Source: JBEHWX01 sp048498995 (GTDB lineage: Bacteria > Bacteroidota > Ignavibacteria > OLB7). Taken from it: 9,086 nucleotides of DNA. Shown here piece after piece: positions 1 to 7,278 of the stretch. The notes below the pieces were generated by a model, which did not search any database, had not been told where the DNA came from, and worked only from the letters and a program-made list of their open reading frames with translations. The stretch is from contig JBEHWX010000158.1 in assembly GCA_048498995.1 (NCBI GenBank), forward strand, positions 1 to 9,086, given 5' to 3'. Made by a program: the position numbers and the translations under genes. Every line of letters starts with the position of its first letter. The stretch's first letter is position 1.

Positions 1-154
1 AAGAGCGCACGCTGAAGAGCGCACCCTGAAGAGCGCACGCTGAAGAGCGCACCCTGAAGAGCGCACGCTGAAGAGCGCACGCTGAAGAGCGCACGCTGAA
101 GAGCCCACGCTGAAGAGCCCACGCTGAAGAGCGCCGGGTGAAGAGCGCACGCTG
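1..154. repeat. Tandem array of 14-bp units, consensus AAGAGCGCACGCTG
   Basis: Eleven head-to-tail 14-base units fill positions 1-154 with no spacers. Units starting at 1, 29, 57, 71, 85 and 141 match the consensus exactly. Units at 15 and 43 have G-to-C at unit position 11, units at 99 and 113 have G-to-C at unit position 7, and the unit at 127 differs at several positions near its 3' end. Each consensus unit holds a 10-base quasi-palindrome (AGCG-CA-CGCT). The array begins in phase at the window edge, so it probably continues to the left. The period is not a multiple of three and no gene covers it. It lies downstream of the last gene of the operon. Its role is unknown; a protein-binding array or simple replication-slippage DNA are both possible. 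Confidence 0.95.
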
Positions 155-161
155 AAGACGT

Positions 162-217
162 GCGCCTACCAGGGAGCGCCTACCTCGGAACGCCTACCAG
201 GGAGCGCCTATCGCACA
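162..217. repeat. Second 14-bp tandem array, consensus GCGCCTACCAGGGA
   Basis: Four 14-base units begin at 162, 176, 190 and 204. The first matches the consensus, the second differs in two bases (TC for AG in the middle), the third only in its first base, and the fourth has a divergent 3' half. The array directly follows the first repeat tract with the same period, and both share a GAGCGC core once units are re-phased. The core phase jumps by 3 bases between the arrays. It ends 10 bases before the stop codon of the ATPase gene. No hairpin with a T-tract was seen here, so it is not an evident intrinsic terminator. Confidence 0.85.
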
Positions 218-227
218 GCAACTTTGG

Positions 228-2342
228 CTATTTCCGGATCTTGAGCATCCGCGCGTTGAGGGCAACGATGACGGTGCTGAGGGACATCAGCACGGCGCCG
301 GCCGCGGGGCTCAGCACGATCCCGACGCTTGAAAGAACCCCGGCGGCAAGCGGTATCGCCACCACGTTGTAGCCGGTGGCCCACCAGAGGTTCTGAACCA
401 TCTTCCGGTAGGTGGCCCGCGCAAGCTCCACGATCGCGACCACGTCCAGCGGGTTACTCCGCACCAGCACGATATCCGCCGTCTCGATCGCCACGTCGGT
501 GCCGGCGCCGACGGCGATGCCGACATCGGCCAGGGCCAGCGCCGGTGCGTCGTTCACGCCGTCGCCGGTCATGGCAACCACCAGTCCGCGCCGCCGCACC
601 TCCTCCACCTTCGCCGCCTTCTGATCCGGCAGCACCTCGGCGAACACCTCGTCGATCCCGATCTGCCCGGCAACCGCCTCGGCCACGCCACGATTGTCGC
701 CGGTGAGCATCATCGCGCCGATCCCCATCTCCTTCAATCTTCCCACGGCCTCCCGGGACTCGGGGCGCACCACATCGGCCAGCGCGATCGCGCCGACCGG
801 CGCGTCGTTCTCGAGCACGAAGACAACGGTGGCCCCCGCCTCCGGAATCCGGCCGCGCCCCTCCTCCGGCACCGTGATCCCCTTCTCGCGGAGATACCCC
901 GGGCTCACCACGGCGATTCTCCGTCCATCGACCACTCCCTCGGCCCCCTTGCCGGTGATCGAGCGGAACTCCCGCACCTGGCGCGGATGCTCCACCCCGG
1001 CCACGATGCCGGCGGCGATCGGATGCTGCGAACGCGATTCGACCGCCGCGGCAAGCTCCACGAGCTCCCGCTCGCCCAAACGCGCGACGAACGGGACGGC
1101 CGCGACCACGCCGAAGCGCCCCTCGGTGAGGGTGCCGGTCTTGTCGAAGATGATCGCCCGTACTTCGCGGGCGCGCTCGAACGCCGAGCGGTCCCGGATG
1201 AGCAGGCCGTTGGAGGCGGCGATGGCGGTGGAGGTCGCCACCACCAGGGGGACGGCAAGGCCGAGCGCGTGCGGACAGGAGATCACCATCACGGTCACCG
1301 CGCGCTCGATGGCGAAGGCCAGGGTTGCGTGGGCGATCAGGAGCCAGGCCACGAACGTCACCGCGCCGCCGAGGATGGCGACGATCGTGAGCCAGAGCGC
1401 GGCGCGGTTGGCCAGATCCTGCGTGCGGGACCGGCTGGCCTGCGCCTGACGCACCAGGTCTATCACCTGCGCGAGGAAGGAATCGCCGCCGGTTTTCCTC
1501 ACCTCCACGGTGATCGCTCCCTCGCCGTTGATCGAGCCGCCGATCACCGTCGCGCCCGCCTCCTTGCTCACCGGCTTCGACTCGCCGGTGAGCATCGCCT
1601 CGTTGACGCTGGTGCTCCCGTCGATCACCTCGCCATCGGCCGGGATCTTCTCGGCCGGCTTCACCAGCACGCGGTCGCCGGGGGCGAGGCTGTCGAGCGG
1701 GACATCGTCCACGCGGCCGTCGGGGCCGATCCGATGCGCCTCGGCGGGCATCAGCCGCACGAGTTCCTCGAGCGCGCGCGAGGCTCCCATCACCGAGCGC
1801 ATCTCGATCCAGTGCCCGAGGAGCATCAGGTCGATCAGCGTCGCGATCTCCCAGAAGAAGCCCTCGCCGGGAAGACCGAAGACCGTGGCGGAGCTGTAGA
1901 GCCAGGCGGTGGTGATCGCCACGGCCACGAGCGTCATCATGCCGGGGCGCCTGTCGCGCATCTCATCGACGAGCCCCTTCAGGAACGGATAGCCGCCGTA
2001 CAGATAGATAATCGTGGAGAGCGCGAAGAGGAGATAACCGTCGCCGGCGAAGCGGAGCCGACCGTCGAGGCCAGCCCACATCTGCAGCATCGGCGAGAGC
2101 GCGAGCACCGGCAGCGTAAGGGCGAGCGAGATCCAGAAGCGCTTCCGGAACTCCTCCACCATGTGCGCGTGATGATCGCCGTGCCCCGCATGGCCGCCAT
2201 GCCCCGCCTGAGCTCCGTGACCGGCGTGATCCGCGTGGCCGCCATGATCGTGGCCGGCTCCGGGCTCATGTCCCGCTTCCTCGTGATGACGGTGAGCGTC
2301 ATGCTCACCGTCCGCTCCGGGGTTGTTCCTGTCGCTCTCCAT
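228..2342 (-). CDS. copB: Copper-translocating P-type ATPase, CopB type (P1B-3)
   Basis: This inner-membrane pump (704 residues) uses ATP to export copper ions (Cu+, Cu2+ or Ag+ in this subfamily) from cytosol to periplasm. Residues 14-60 carry 16 histidines, a His-rich cytosolic metal-binding tail instead of a CXXC HMA domain. About eight membrane helices follow (near 68-88, 103-125, 136-157, 162-182, 313-338, 343-370, 652-672, 676-697). Visible motifs are TGES at 252-255, CPH at 356-358 in helix 6, phospho-Asp D400 in DKTGTLT, HP at 440-441, TGDN at 547-550, GDGVND at 593-598, N651...GYN659 with P664 in helix 7, and MSLST at 686-690 in helix 8. CPH with these last motifs defines P1B-3. Length fits the family. 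The ATG at 2342 was chosen because AGGAGGAGG lies 7 bases upstream; an ATG at 2417 overlapping the previous stop by one base is possible but would add an Arg-rich stretch lacking family features. It is the last gene of the run. Confidence 0.95.
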   Translation of the reverse strand: MESDRNNPGADGEHDAHRHHEEAGHEPGAGHDHGGHADHAGHGAQAGHGGHAGHGDHHAHMVEEFRKRFWISLALTLPVLALSPMLQMWAGLDGRLRFAGDGYLLFALSTIIYLYGGYPFLKGLVDEMRDRRPGMMTLVAVAITTAWLYSSATVFGLPGEGFFWEIATLIDLMLLGHWIEMRSVMGASRALEELVRLMPAEAHRIGPDGRVDDVPLDSLAPGDRVLVKPAEKIPADGEVIDGSTSVNEAMLTGESKPVSKEAGATVIGGSINGEGAITVEVRKTGGDSFLAQVIDLVRQAQASRSRTQDLANRAALWLTIVAILGGAVTFVAWLLIAHATLAFAIERAVTVMVISCPHALGLAVPLVVATSTAIAASNGLLIRDRSAFERAREVRAIIFDKTGTLTEGRFGVVAAVPFVARLGERELVELAAAVESRSQHPIAAGIVAGVEHPRQVREFRSITGKGAEGVVDGRRIAVVSPGYLREKGITVPEEGRGRIPEAGATVVFVLENDAPVGAIALADVVRPESREAVGRLKEMGIGAMMLTGDNRGVAEAVAGQIGIDEVFAEVLPDQKAAKVEEVRRRGLVVAMTGDGVNDAPALALADVGIAVGAGTDVAIETADIVLVRSNPLDVVAIVELARATYRKMVQNLWWATGYNVVAIPLAAGVLSSVGIVLSPAAGAVLMSLSTVIVALNARMLKIRK

Positions 2343-2349
2343 GATCTCG

Positions 2350-2358
2350 CCTCCTCCT
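2350..2358 (-). promoter_or_regulatory. Ribosome binding site of the CopB-type ATPase
   Basis: On the minus strand AGGAGGAGG is followed by 7 bases (CGAGATC) and then the ATG at 2342. This near-ideal Shine-Dalgarno site decides the start in favour of 2342 over the upstream in-frame TTG/ATG at 2420/2417. Confidence 0.85.
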
Positions 2359-2378
2359 GTCGGTAATCTTCGCATGGT

Positions 2379-2413
2379 GATCACGCCCGCGGCACGCCGG
2401 GCGGATCGTGATC
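2379..2413 (-). promoter_or_regulatory. Intergenic inverted repeat (stem-loop) before the ATPase gene
   Basis: Arms GATCACG (2379-2385) and CGTGATC (2407-2413) are exact reverse complements. An inner pair, 2384-2389 with 2398-2403 (CGCCCG/CGGGCG), encloses an 8-base loop. The two stems share the CG pair, so pairing can slide. The element lies wholly in the 74-base gap between the CusF-like lipoprotein and the ATPase, with no T-tract after it. It could set mRNA stability or processing, or act as an operator; no function is proven. Confidence 0.5.
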
Positions 2414-2416
2414 TCA

Positions 2417-2839
2417 TCAATGCTCCTCTCCCTTGTCGTGCCCCTCGTGCACCCGCACCACGAGCGCGCGATCGCCCGCGACGCGAAGCGTGAAGTGCGT
2501 CTCGTGTCCGACCTTCACCTGGCTCAGGATGGCCGGGTCGGACACCTTGAAGGCGCTCGTGGTCGCCTCCATGTAGTCGCCGATCTTCTCATGCTCGATC
2601 GTGACCGTGCCGGCGGCCGTATCAATCGCCTTCGGGGTGCCGTGGAACACGAAGTCCCTCACCGCGGCGGCGGGCTCGGCCGGAGCCGGCGTGGCGGGAG
2701 CGGTCGCCGTGGAAGGAGCGGAAGTATCGGCACCAGCGGCGGCGCCGTTCTGCGATGCGCCGCGATCGCCGCCGCAGGATGAAAGTGTCACGAGTGCCGC
2801 GGAAGCGAGCGTCAGGGTGAGTGCGCGGAAGAATGTCAT
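2417..2839 (-). CDS. CusF-like periplasmic metal-binding lipoprotein
   Basis: This 140-residue protein has a signal peptide with a lipobox (LSSC, Cys22), so it should be lipid-anchored and periplasmic. An Ala/Pro/Thr-rich linker runs to about residue 60. Residues 63-130 resemble the CusF/CusF_Ec small beta-barrel: a GTVTIEH strand, the IGDYMEA segment, AFKVSDPAIL, and VKVGHETHFTL. In CusF, Cu(I) is held by H36, M47 and M49, capped by W44. By my alignment H36 is kept as H83 and W44 is M90, but M47 and M49 are T93 and S95. A C-terminal tail, HEGHDKGEEH (131-140), adds three histidines and four acids. The ATG at 2839 has GGAG 7 bases upstream. The gene starts 38 bases after the previous stop and precedes the copper ATPase by 74 bases. 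A periplasmic metal chaperone or buffer role is inferred; the ligand changes make copper binding by the usual site doubtful. Confidence 0.8.
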   Translation of the reverse strand: MTFFRALTLTLASAALVTLSSCGGDRGASQNGAAAGADTSAPSTATAPATPAPAEPAAAVRDFVFHGTPKAIDTAAGTVTIEHEKIGDYMEATTSAFKVSDPAILSQVKVGHETHFTLRVAGDRALVVRVHEGHDKGEEH

Positions 2840-2877
2840 CTGTCTACTCCAAGTGATGTGAGATGGCCACCAATTGT

Positions 2878-3984
2878 TCAGTGCGCCACGATGAATGTCG
2901 AGCTCGATGTGCCGGCCGGGCCGGCGAACATACCGTTGTAGATGCCGGACGGAAGCCGCGTCACGTCGATGCGCACCACTCCTCCCGGGCTCACCCCGCT
3001 CACCAATGACGAGCAGTCGGCGATCCGGTTACCGTTACGGTCGTAGATGGCGAGCGAGCGCCAGGGTCCCGCGCCGGGCAGCGGCAGGTCGACGTACGTG
3101 CCCGCCGGCGTCGGGAAGGGAGAACGGACCGCCGTCGGCGTCGCGGGCTCACGGGAGACTCCCGCTCCGGCCGAAAACACCGTCACTTCGATCAGCCGGT
3201 CGATCACCTTCGCGTCGTCGCCGGCATCGAAGCGGAGCACGATCCGCGCGCGGTCGCCGTTGGTCGCGCCCGCGGTGACGCGCAGCCTCACGTAGCCATA
3301 TTCGCCCGGCTGAACCACCGCGAGCGGCGTCTCGGACGTGGCTTCCCCGAAGCAGGAATCCTCCACGCAGAGCTCCGAGTGCCAACTGGTGTCGGGGAAA
3401 ATCGCCTCGATCCTCCTGACGCGATAGGTCACCGGCGCGGCGGTCGGATTCTCGATCCAGACGGGGATCATCCCCTCCTCGCGCGGCTCCATCACCTTCT
3501 TCGGCGCATCGATATCGACACGGAAATCGGGAAGCGGAGATTCCACCACGACCAGCGTCAGCGTCCGCTCGATCGGACTCAGCAGCGACGCGGATTCGAA
3601 CCGGAGTCCGACCACGGCGCTGTCGCCGATGCGGGCGCCCGCCTGGATATGGATCTTGAAATAGCGCGGCGCCCCTGGATCGATGGTCTGGTCTCCGGTC
3701 AGATCCTCCTCGACCGCGTAGCAATGGGTCTCGGTGCAGATCGAGCTCTCCCACGTGGTATCCGGGAGCTGGTCGAGCACGCGGCGCGCCCGCACGGCCA
3801 CCGACCCCGCGCCGGTGTTGGTGACCTTCGCGTAGTAGGTCATGAACCCACCGGGAGAAGTCGTCCGTCGGACGCTGTCGATCTCGACGAGCACATCGGC
3901 GCGGAGCGTGGCGCCTCGGGGGGGAATCACCGCGCCGAGCACCACGAGAACGAGGGTCAGCATCGGGAAGCGGAAGTAGTTCAT
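2878..3984 (-). CDS. Secreted protein with two CX4C Ig-like repeats and a C-terminal sorting domain
   Basis: I cannot name a function for this 368-residue protein. Residues 1 to about 29 are a signal peptide (hydrophobic core LTLVLVVLGAVI). Two homologous domains follow, about 31-148 and 154-270, each with an extracellular beta-sandwich look, a PDT(T/S)W motif, and then a CX4C pair: C83/C88 (CTETHC) and C206/C211 (CVEDSC). The 123-residue spacing between the Cys pairs marks an internal duplication. Residues 282-368 look like a Por-secretion/FlgD-like tail (SPFPTPAG, LAIYDRNGNRI, LPSGIYNGMF, final STFIVAH), which in the FCB group directs proteins to the cell surface or outside. The ATG at 3984 has AAGGA 7 bases upstream; a longer in-frame start at 4125 would overlap the pump gene and place an Arg-rich stretch before the signal peptide. 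Its place between the RND pump and the CusF-like gene suggests co-expression with metal efflux. A disulfide or a metal site at the Cys pairs is possible. Confidence 0.75.
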   Translation of the reverse strand: MNYFRFPMLTLVLVVLGAVIPPRGATLRADVLVEIDSVRRTTSPGGFMTYYAKVTNTGAGSVAVRARRVLDQLPDTTWESSICTETHCYAVEEDLTGDQTIDPGAPRYFKIHIQAGARIGDSAVVGLRFESASLLSPIERTLTLVVVESPLPDFRVDIDAPKKVMEPREEGMIPVWIENPTAAPVTYRVRRIEAIFPDTSWHSELCVEDSCFGEATSETPLAVVQPGEYGYVRLRVTAGATNGDRARIVLRFDAGDDAKVIDRLIEVTVFSAGAGVSREPATPTAVRSPFPTPAGTYVDLPLPGAGPWRSLAIYDRNGNRIADCSSLVSGVSPGGVVRIDVTRLPSGIYNGMFAGPAGTSSSTFIVAH

Positions 3985-4039
3985 GGTCGATTCCTTGGCC
4001 GGCTCAGCGGCCGATCGTGAACGTGAGTGAGCATGCGGG

Positions 4040-7000
4040 TCAACGTGCCGATACCGGCGGGTCGAGCGGGGCAACCTCGTGCCCGTCATGGTCCGCCGCG
4101 AGCGTCGCGGCGGCGCGGGAGGCATCGAGATAGCGCCGGAGCGCGGGGCGACCGAACTTCCAGAACACAGCCGGGGTCACCACGATATCCAGAAGCGTCG
4201 AGGAGACGAGCCCGCCGAGAATCACGACCGCCACCGGATAGAGAATCTCCTTCCCCGGCTCGCCGCGCGCCAGGACCAGCGGCACGAGCGCGAGCCCGGC
4301 GGTGATGGCGGTCATCAGCACCGGCACCAGCCGCTCCAGCGATCCGCGCACGATCATCTCCCGCGTGAATCCCTCCCCCTCCTCCTTCACCAGGTGGATG
4401 TAGTGGGAGATCATCATGATGCCGTTGCGCGAGGCGATGCCGGTAAGCGTGATGAAGCCGACGATGGAGGCGATCGAGATGATCCGGTCGGTGAGGGAGA
4501 TCGCGACGATGGAGCCGATGAGCGCCAGCGGAATATTCAGCAGCACCTGCCCCACGATGCGGCCGGAGCGGAAGTGGGCGTAGAGCACGAGGATCATCGC
4601 GGCCAGGGAGAAGAGCGCCAGAATGCCGAGCAGGCGCGAGGCTTCCCGCTGCGCCTCGAACTGTCCGCCATAGGTGATGTAGAATCCGGTCGGGAGCCGC
4701 ACGCCGGAGGAGACGCGCGCGCGAAGCTCCTCGATCACGTCGCCAAGGGAGCGTCCGGCAACGTTCGCCTGTATCACGATCCGCCGCTGCCCTCCCTCGT
4801 GGAGGATCTGGTTCGGACCGCGTCCGAGGTCGAGGGTGGCCACCTCGGAGACCGGCACGAGCGCGCCGCCGGCCGCGCGGAGCGTAATCCGGCCGATCCC
4901 CTCCAGGCTCGCGCGCTCGGTGGAGTCGTACCTGACCAGCACCGCCACGCTGTTCTCCCCCTCGAGCACCTCGGAAACCACGCGCCCGTTGAGCGCCGTC
5001 TCGAGCTGCTCGACGATCTCGCCGGGACTGAGCCCGTATCGCGCCGCCGCGCGCCGGTCTATCACGATCGGCACCTGCGGCACGAGCGTCTGCTGCTCCA
5101 CCGACAGATCCACCACGCCCGGCACGGCGGCCATGGCCGCGCGGATCTCCTCGGCCTTGGCGCGCAGCGTCGGCAGATCGGGGCCGAAGAGCTTCACGGC
5201 GATCTGCGCGCGCACGCCGGAGAGAAGATGATCGAGACGATGGGAGATCGGCTGGCCGATGCTGCCGGTCACGCCGGGCACCAGCGCCAGACGATCCCGC
5301 AGATCGCGCAGCACCTGTTCGCGCGGCCTGTCGGACTCGCGGAGCGTGACGTCGAGCTCCGAGCTGTGGACCCCCTCGGCGTGCTCGTCGAGCTCGGCGC
5401 GGCCGGTGCGGCGTCCGACCGAGACCACTTCCGGCACCCGCATCAACTGCCGCTCGATGATGCCGGCCACGCGGTTCGATTCGGTGAGCGAGGTGCCCGG
5501 CCGCTGCAGCAGGTTGATCGTGAGCGATCCCTCGTTGAACGGCGGCAGGAACTCGCTGCCGAACAGCGGCACCAGCAGAAGCGACGCGGCAAGCAGACCT
5601 CCGGCGCCCCAGAGCACCGCCCCGGGACGCTCGAGCGTGACGGCAAGGAGCTTCCTGTCCCAATCCTTCAGGTGCCGCACCAGCCAGCCATCCTCATGCT
5701 CCGCGGCGATCGCCTTCGAGCGCGGCAACAGATAGGACGCGAGCGCCGGCGTCACCGTCAGCGACACGAGAAGCGAGGCGAGGATGGAGGTGATGTAGGC
5801 GATGCCGAGCGGCGCGAAGATCTTCCCCTCGATCCCCCCGAGGGCGAACAGCGGAATGAACACCAGCACCACGAGCGCGGTGGCGTAGACGATCGAGCTC
5901 CGCACCTCGCTCGATGCCCGGTAGATCACCGTGAGCGCCAGAAGGGGCGCGGCGCGCCGACGGTTCTCACGCAACCGTCGGTAGACGTTCTCGACATCGA
6001 CGATCGCATCGTCCACCAGCTCCCCGATCGCGACGGCCAGGCCGCCGAGCGTCATCGTGTTGATCGAGACGTCGAAGAGTCGGAAGATGATCGCGGTGAT
6101 GACGAACGAGAGGGGAATCGCCGTCAACGTGATGGCCGTGGTCCTGAAGTTCAGCAGGAAGAGAAAGAGGACGAGGGTGACGAGAATGGCGCCGTCGCGC
6201 AAGGCCTCCTCCACGTTGCCGATGGCCGCGAGGATGAAGTTCGATTGTCTGAAGACCGGCTCGATGCGTGTGTCGGGAGGCAGGCCCGACTTCAGCTCGG
6301 CCAGCGCGCTCTCGACGCTCCGCGTCAGCTCGACGGTGTTGGCGTCCGGCTGTTTCTCGATGCCGAGTATCACCGCTGGGCGGCCGTTGACGGATGCATC
6401 GCCCCGCTTGATGCCGGCTCCCGGGCGCACGCGCGCCACGTCGCCGATGGTGACCGGAACGCCGTTGGCGCTCACGACGGCGGTGGCGGCGATATCCTCC
6501 GCGGTCGCCGCGCGGGCGATGTTGCGGATCATGTATTCCTCCGATCCGAGCTCGACATAGCCGCCGGTGGTGTTCACGTTGGCGCCGCGCGCGGCCCGCT
6601 CCACCTCGTCGATCGTCAGGCCGAAGGCCGCCAGCCGGTCGCGGTCCACGAGGATCTGATACTGTTTCACCTCGCCGCCGATCGGAATCACCTGCGCGAT
6701 GCCGGGGATCGTCAGCAGGCGGCGTCGGATAACGCCATCGGCCAGCGTGCGCAGGCGCATCGGCGACGTGGTATCGGCCGAAAGGCCCACCAGCATGATC
6801 TGCCCCATCACGGAGGTGACCGGCCCGAGCTGCGGGACGATCCCCTTCGGGAGCTGCGCCGAGGCCGCCTGCAGCCGCTCGGTGACGAGCTGCCGGTCGC
6901 GATAGACGTCGGTGCCCCATCCGAATTCGACATAGATGATCGACAGGCCGATCCCGGAGACCGAGCGGACGCGCTCGACGCCCGGCGCGCCGTTCATGGC

Positions 7001-7213
7001 GACCTCCAGCGGACGGGAGACGAGCATCTCCACCTCTTCCGGCGCGAGCCCCTCGGATTCGGTCATGATCGTCACCGTCGGCCGGTTCAGATCGGGGAGA
7101 ACGTCGACCGGCAGGGTGGCGATCACCCACGATCCGTAGACCAGCAGCAGCGCGGCCGCGGCCACCACCAGCAGCCGGTTATTGAGCGAGAACCGTATGA
7201 TTCTGTCGAACAT
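4040..7213 (-). CDS. Heavy-metal efflux RND pump (CusA/CzcA family)
   Basis: This inner-membrane proton-driven pump (1057 residues, normal for the family) would form a trimer and send metal ions through an adaptor and an outer-membrane channel. Helix 1 (about 13-31) is followed by a large periplasmic domain, helices 2-6 (about 336-485), helix 7 (521-542), a second periplasmic domain, and helices 8-12 (about 851-1004). Helix 4 holds the acidic proton-relay residues D391/D392 and E398 in GELVDDAIVDVEN. Helix 10 has GIASRNGIMM, so the CusA Glu939 position is Arg919. The three CusA copper-binding methionines (M573, M623, M672) align by eye with E609, H652 and L718, and 597-611 is rich in Glu, Asp and His. 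The metal is therefore not assured to be Cu(I); a czc-like divalent metal is possible. The C-terminus carries DHDGHE (1031-1036). The gene lies 65 bases after the adaptor gene; its Shine-Dalgarno (GGA near 7220-7222) is weak and a hairpin sits just upstream. Confidence 0.93.
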   Translation of the reverse strand: MFDRIIRFSLNNRLLVVAAAALLLVYGSWVIATLPVDVLPDLNRPTVTIMTESEGLAPEEVEMLVSRPLEVAMNGAPGVERVRSVSGIGLSIIYVEFGWGTDVYRDRQLVTERLQAASAQLPKGIVPQLGPVTSVMGQIMLVGLSADTTSPMRLRTLADGVIRRRLLTIPGIAQVIPIGGEVKQYQILVDRDRLAAFGLTIDEVERAARGANVNTTGGYVELGSEEYMIRNIARAATAEDIAATAVVSANGVPVTIGDVARVRPGAGIKRGDASVNGRPAVILGIEKQPDANTVELTRSVESALAELKSGLPPDTRIEPVFRQSNFILAAIGNVEEALRDGAILVTLVLFLFLLNFRTTAITLTAIPLSFVITAIIFRLFDVSINTMTLGGLAVAIGELVDDAIVDVENVYRRLRENRRRAAPLLALTVIYRASSEVRSSIVYATALVVLVFIPLFALGGIEGKIFAPLGIAYITSILASLLVSLTVTPALASYLLPRSKAIAAEHEDGWLVRHLKDWDRKLLAVTLERPGAVLWGAGGLLAASLLLVPLFGSEFLPPFNEGSLTINLLQRPGTSLTESNRVAGIIERQLMRVPEVVSVGRRTGRAELDEHAEGVHSSELDVTLRESDRPREQVLRDLRDRLALVPGVTGSIGQPISHRLDHLLSGVRAQIAVKLFGPDLPTLRAKAEEIRAAMAAVPGVVDLSVEQQTLVPQVPIVIDRRAAARYGLSPGEIVEQLETALNGRVVSEVLEGENSVAVLVRYDSTERASLEGIGRITLRAAGGALVPVSEVATLDLGRGPNQILHEGGQRRIVIQANVAGRSLGDVIEELRARVSSGVRLPTGFYITYGGQFEAQREASRLLGILALFSLAAMILVLYAHFRSGRIVGQVLLNIPLALIGSIVAISLTDRIISIASIVGFITLTGIASRNGIMMISHYIHLVKEEGEGFTREMIVRGSLERLVPVLMTAITAGLALVPLVLARGEPGKEILYPVAVVILGGLVSSTLLDIVVTPAVFWKFGRPALRRYLDASRAAATLAADHDGHEVAPLDPPVSAR

Positions 7214-7228
7214 CTCTCATCCAGGGAT

Positions 7229-7250
7229 GCGGCCGGCCGTGCCGGTCCGC
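7229..7250 (-). promoter_or_regulatory. Hairpin between adaptor and RND pump genes
   Basis: GCGGCCGGC (7229-7237) and GCCGG-T-CCGC (7241-7250) form a 9-bp GC-only stem with one bulged base (7246) and a 3-base loop. In the mRNA it ends 15 bases before the pump's ATG, next to a weak Shine-Dalgarno site. No T-tract follows, so it is not a standard terminator. It may limit translation or protect the upstream adaptor message; this is inference. Confidence 0.5.
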
Positions 7251-7278
7251 GTGATTGCGTGTTGCCGGATTCCTCGGC

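Noticed and set aside
1..217. CRISPR array
   Set aside because: Units are 14 bases and directly joined with no variable spacers.
1..227. Intrinsic terminator for the operon
   Set aside because: No stable GC stem followed by a T-tract is visible after the ATPase stop codon on the minus strand.
987..2366. A 459-codon plus-strand open frame opposite the ATPase
   Set aside because: It has the same low-complexity antisense composition and no recognisable motif, while the minus strand holds every P1B-ATPase motif.
2343..2420. N-terminal extension of the ATPase from TTG 2420 or ATG 2417
   Set aside because: The ATG at 2342 has an ideal Shine-Dalgarno site at 7 bases, and the extra residues are Arg-rich and unlike the family. 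The TGATG overlap at 2417 keeps this as a minor alternative.
3997..4012. GGCCG/CGGCC inverted repeat just before the ribosome site of the CX4C protein
   Set aside because: Only a 5-bp stem with a 6-base loop; too short to separate from chance in such GC-rich DNA.
3985..4125. 47-residue extension of the CX4C protein from 4125
   Set aside because: It would overlap the pump gene, lacks a good ribosome site evidence, and would bury the clear signal peptide that starts at 3984.
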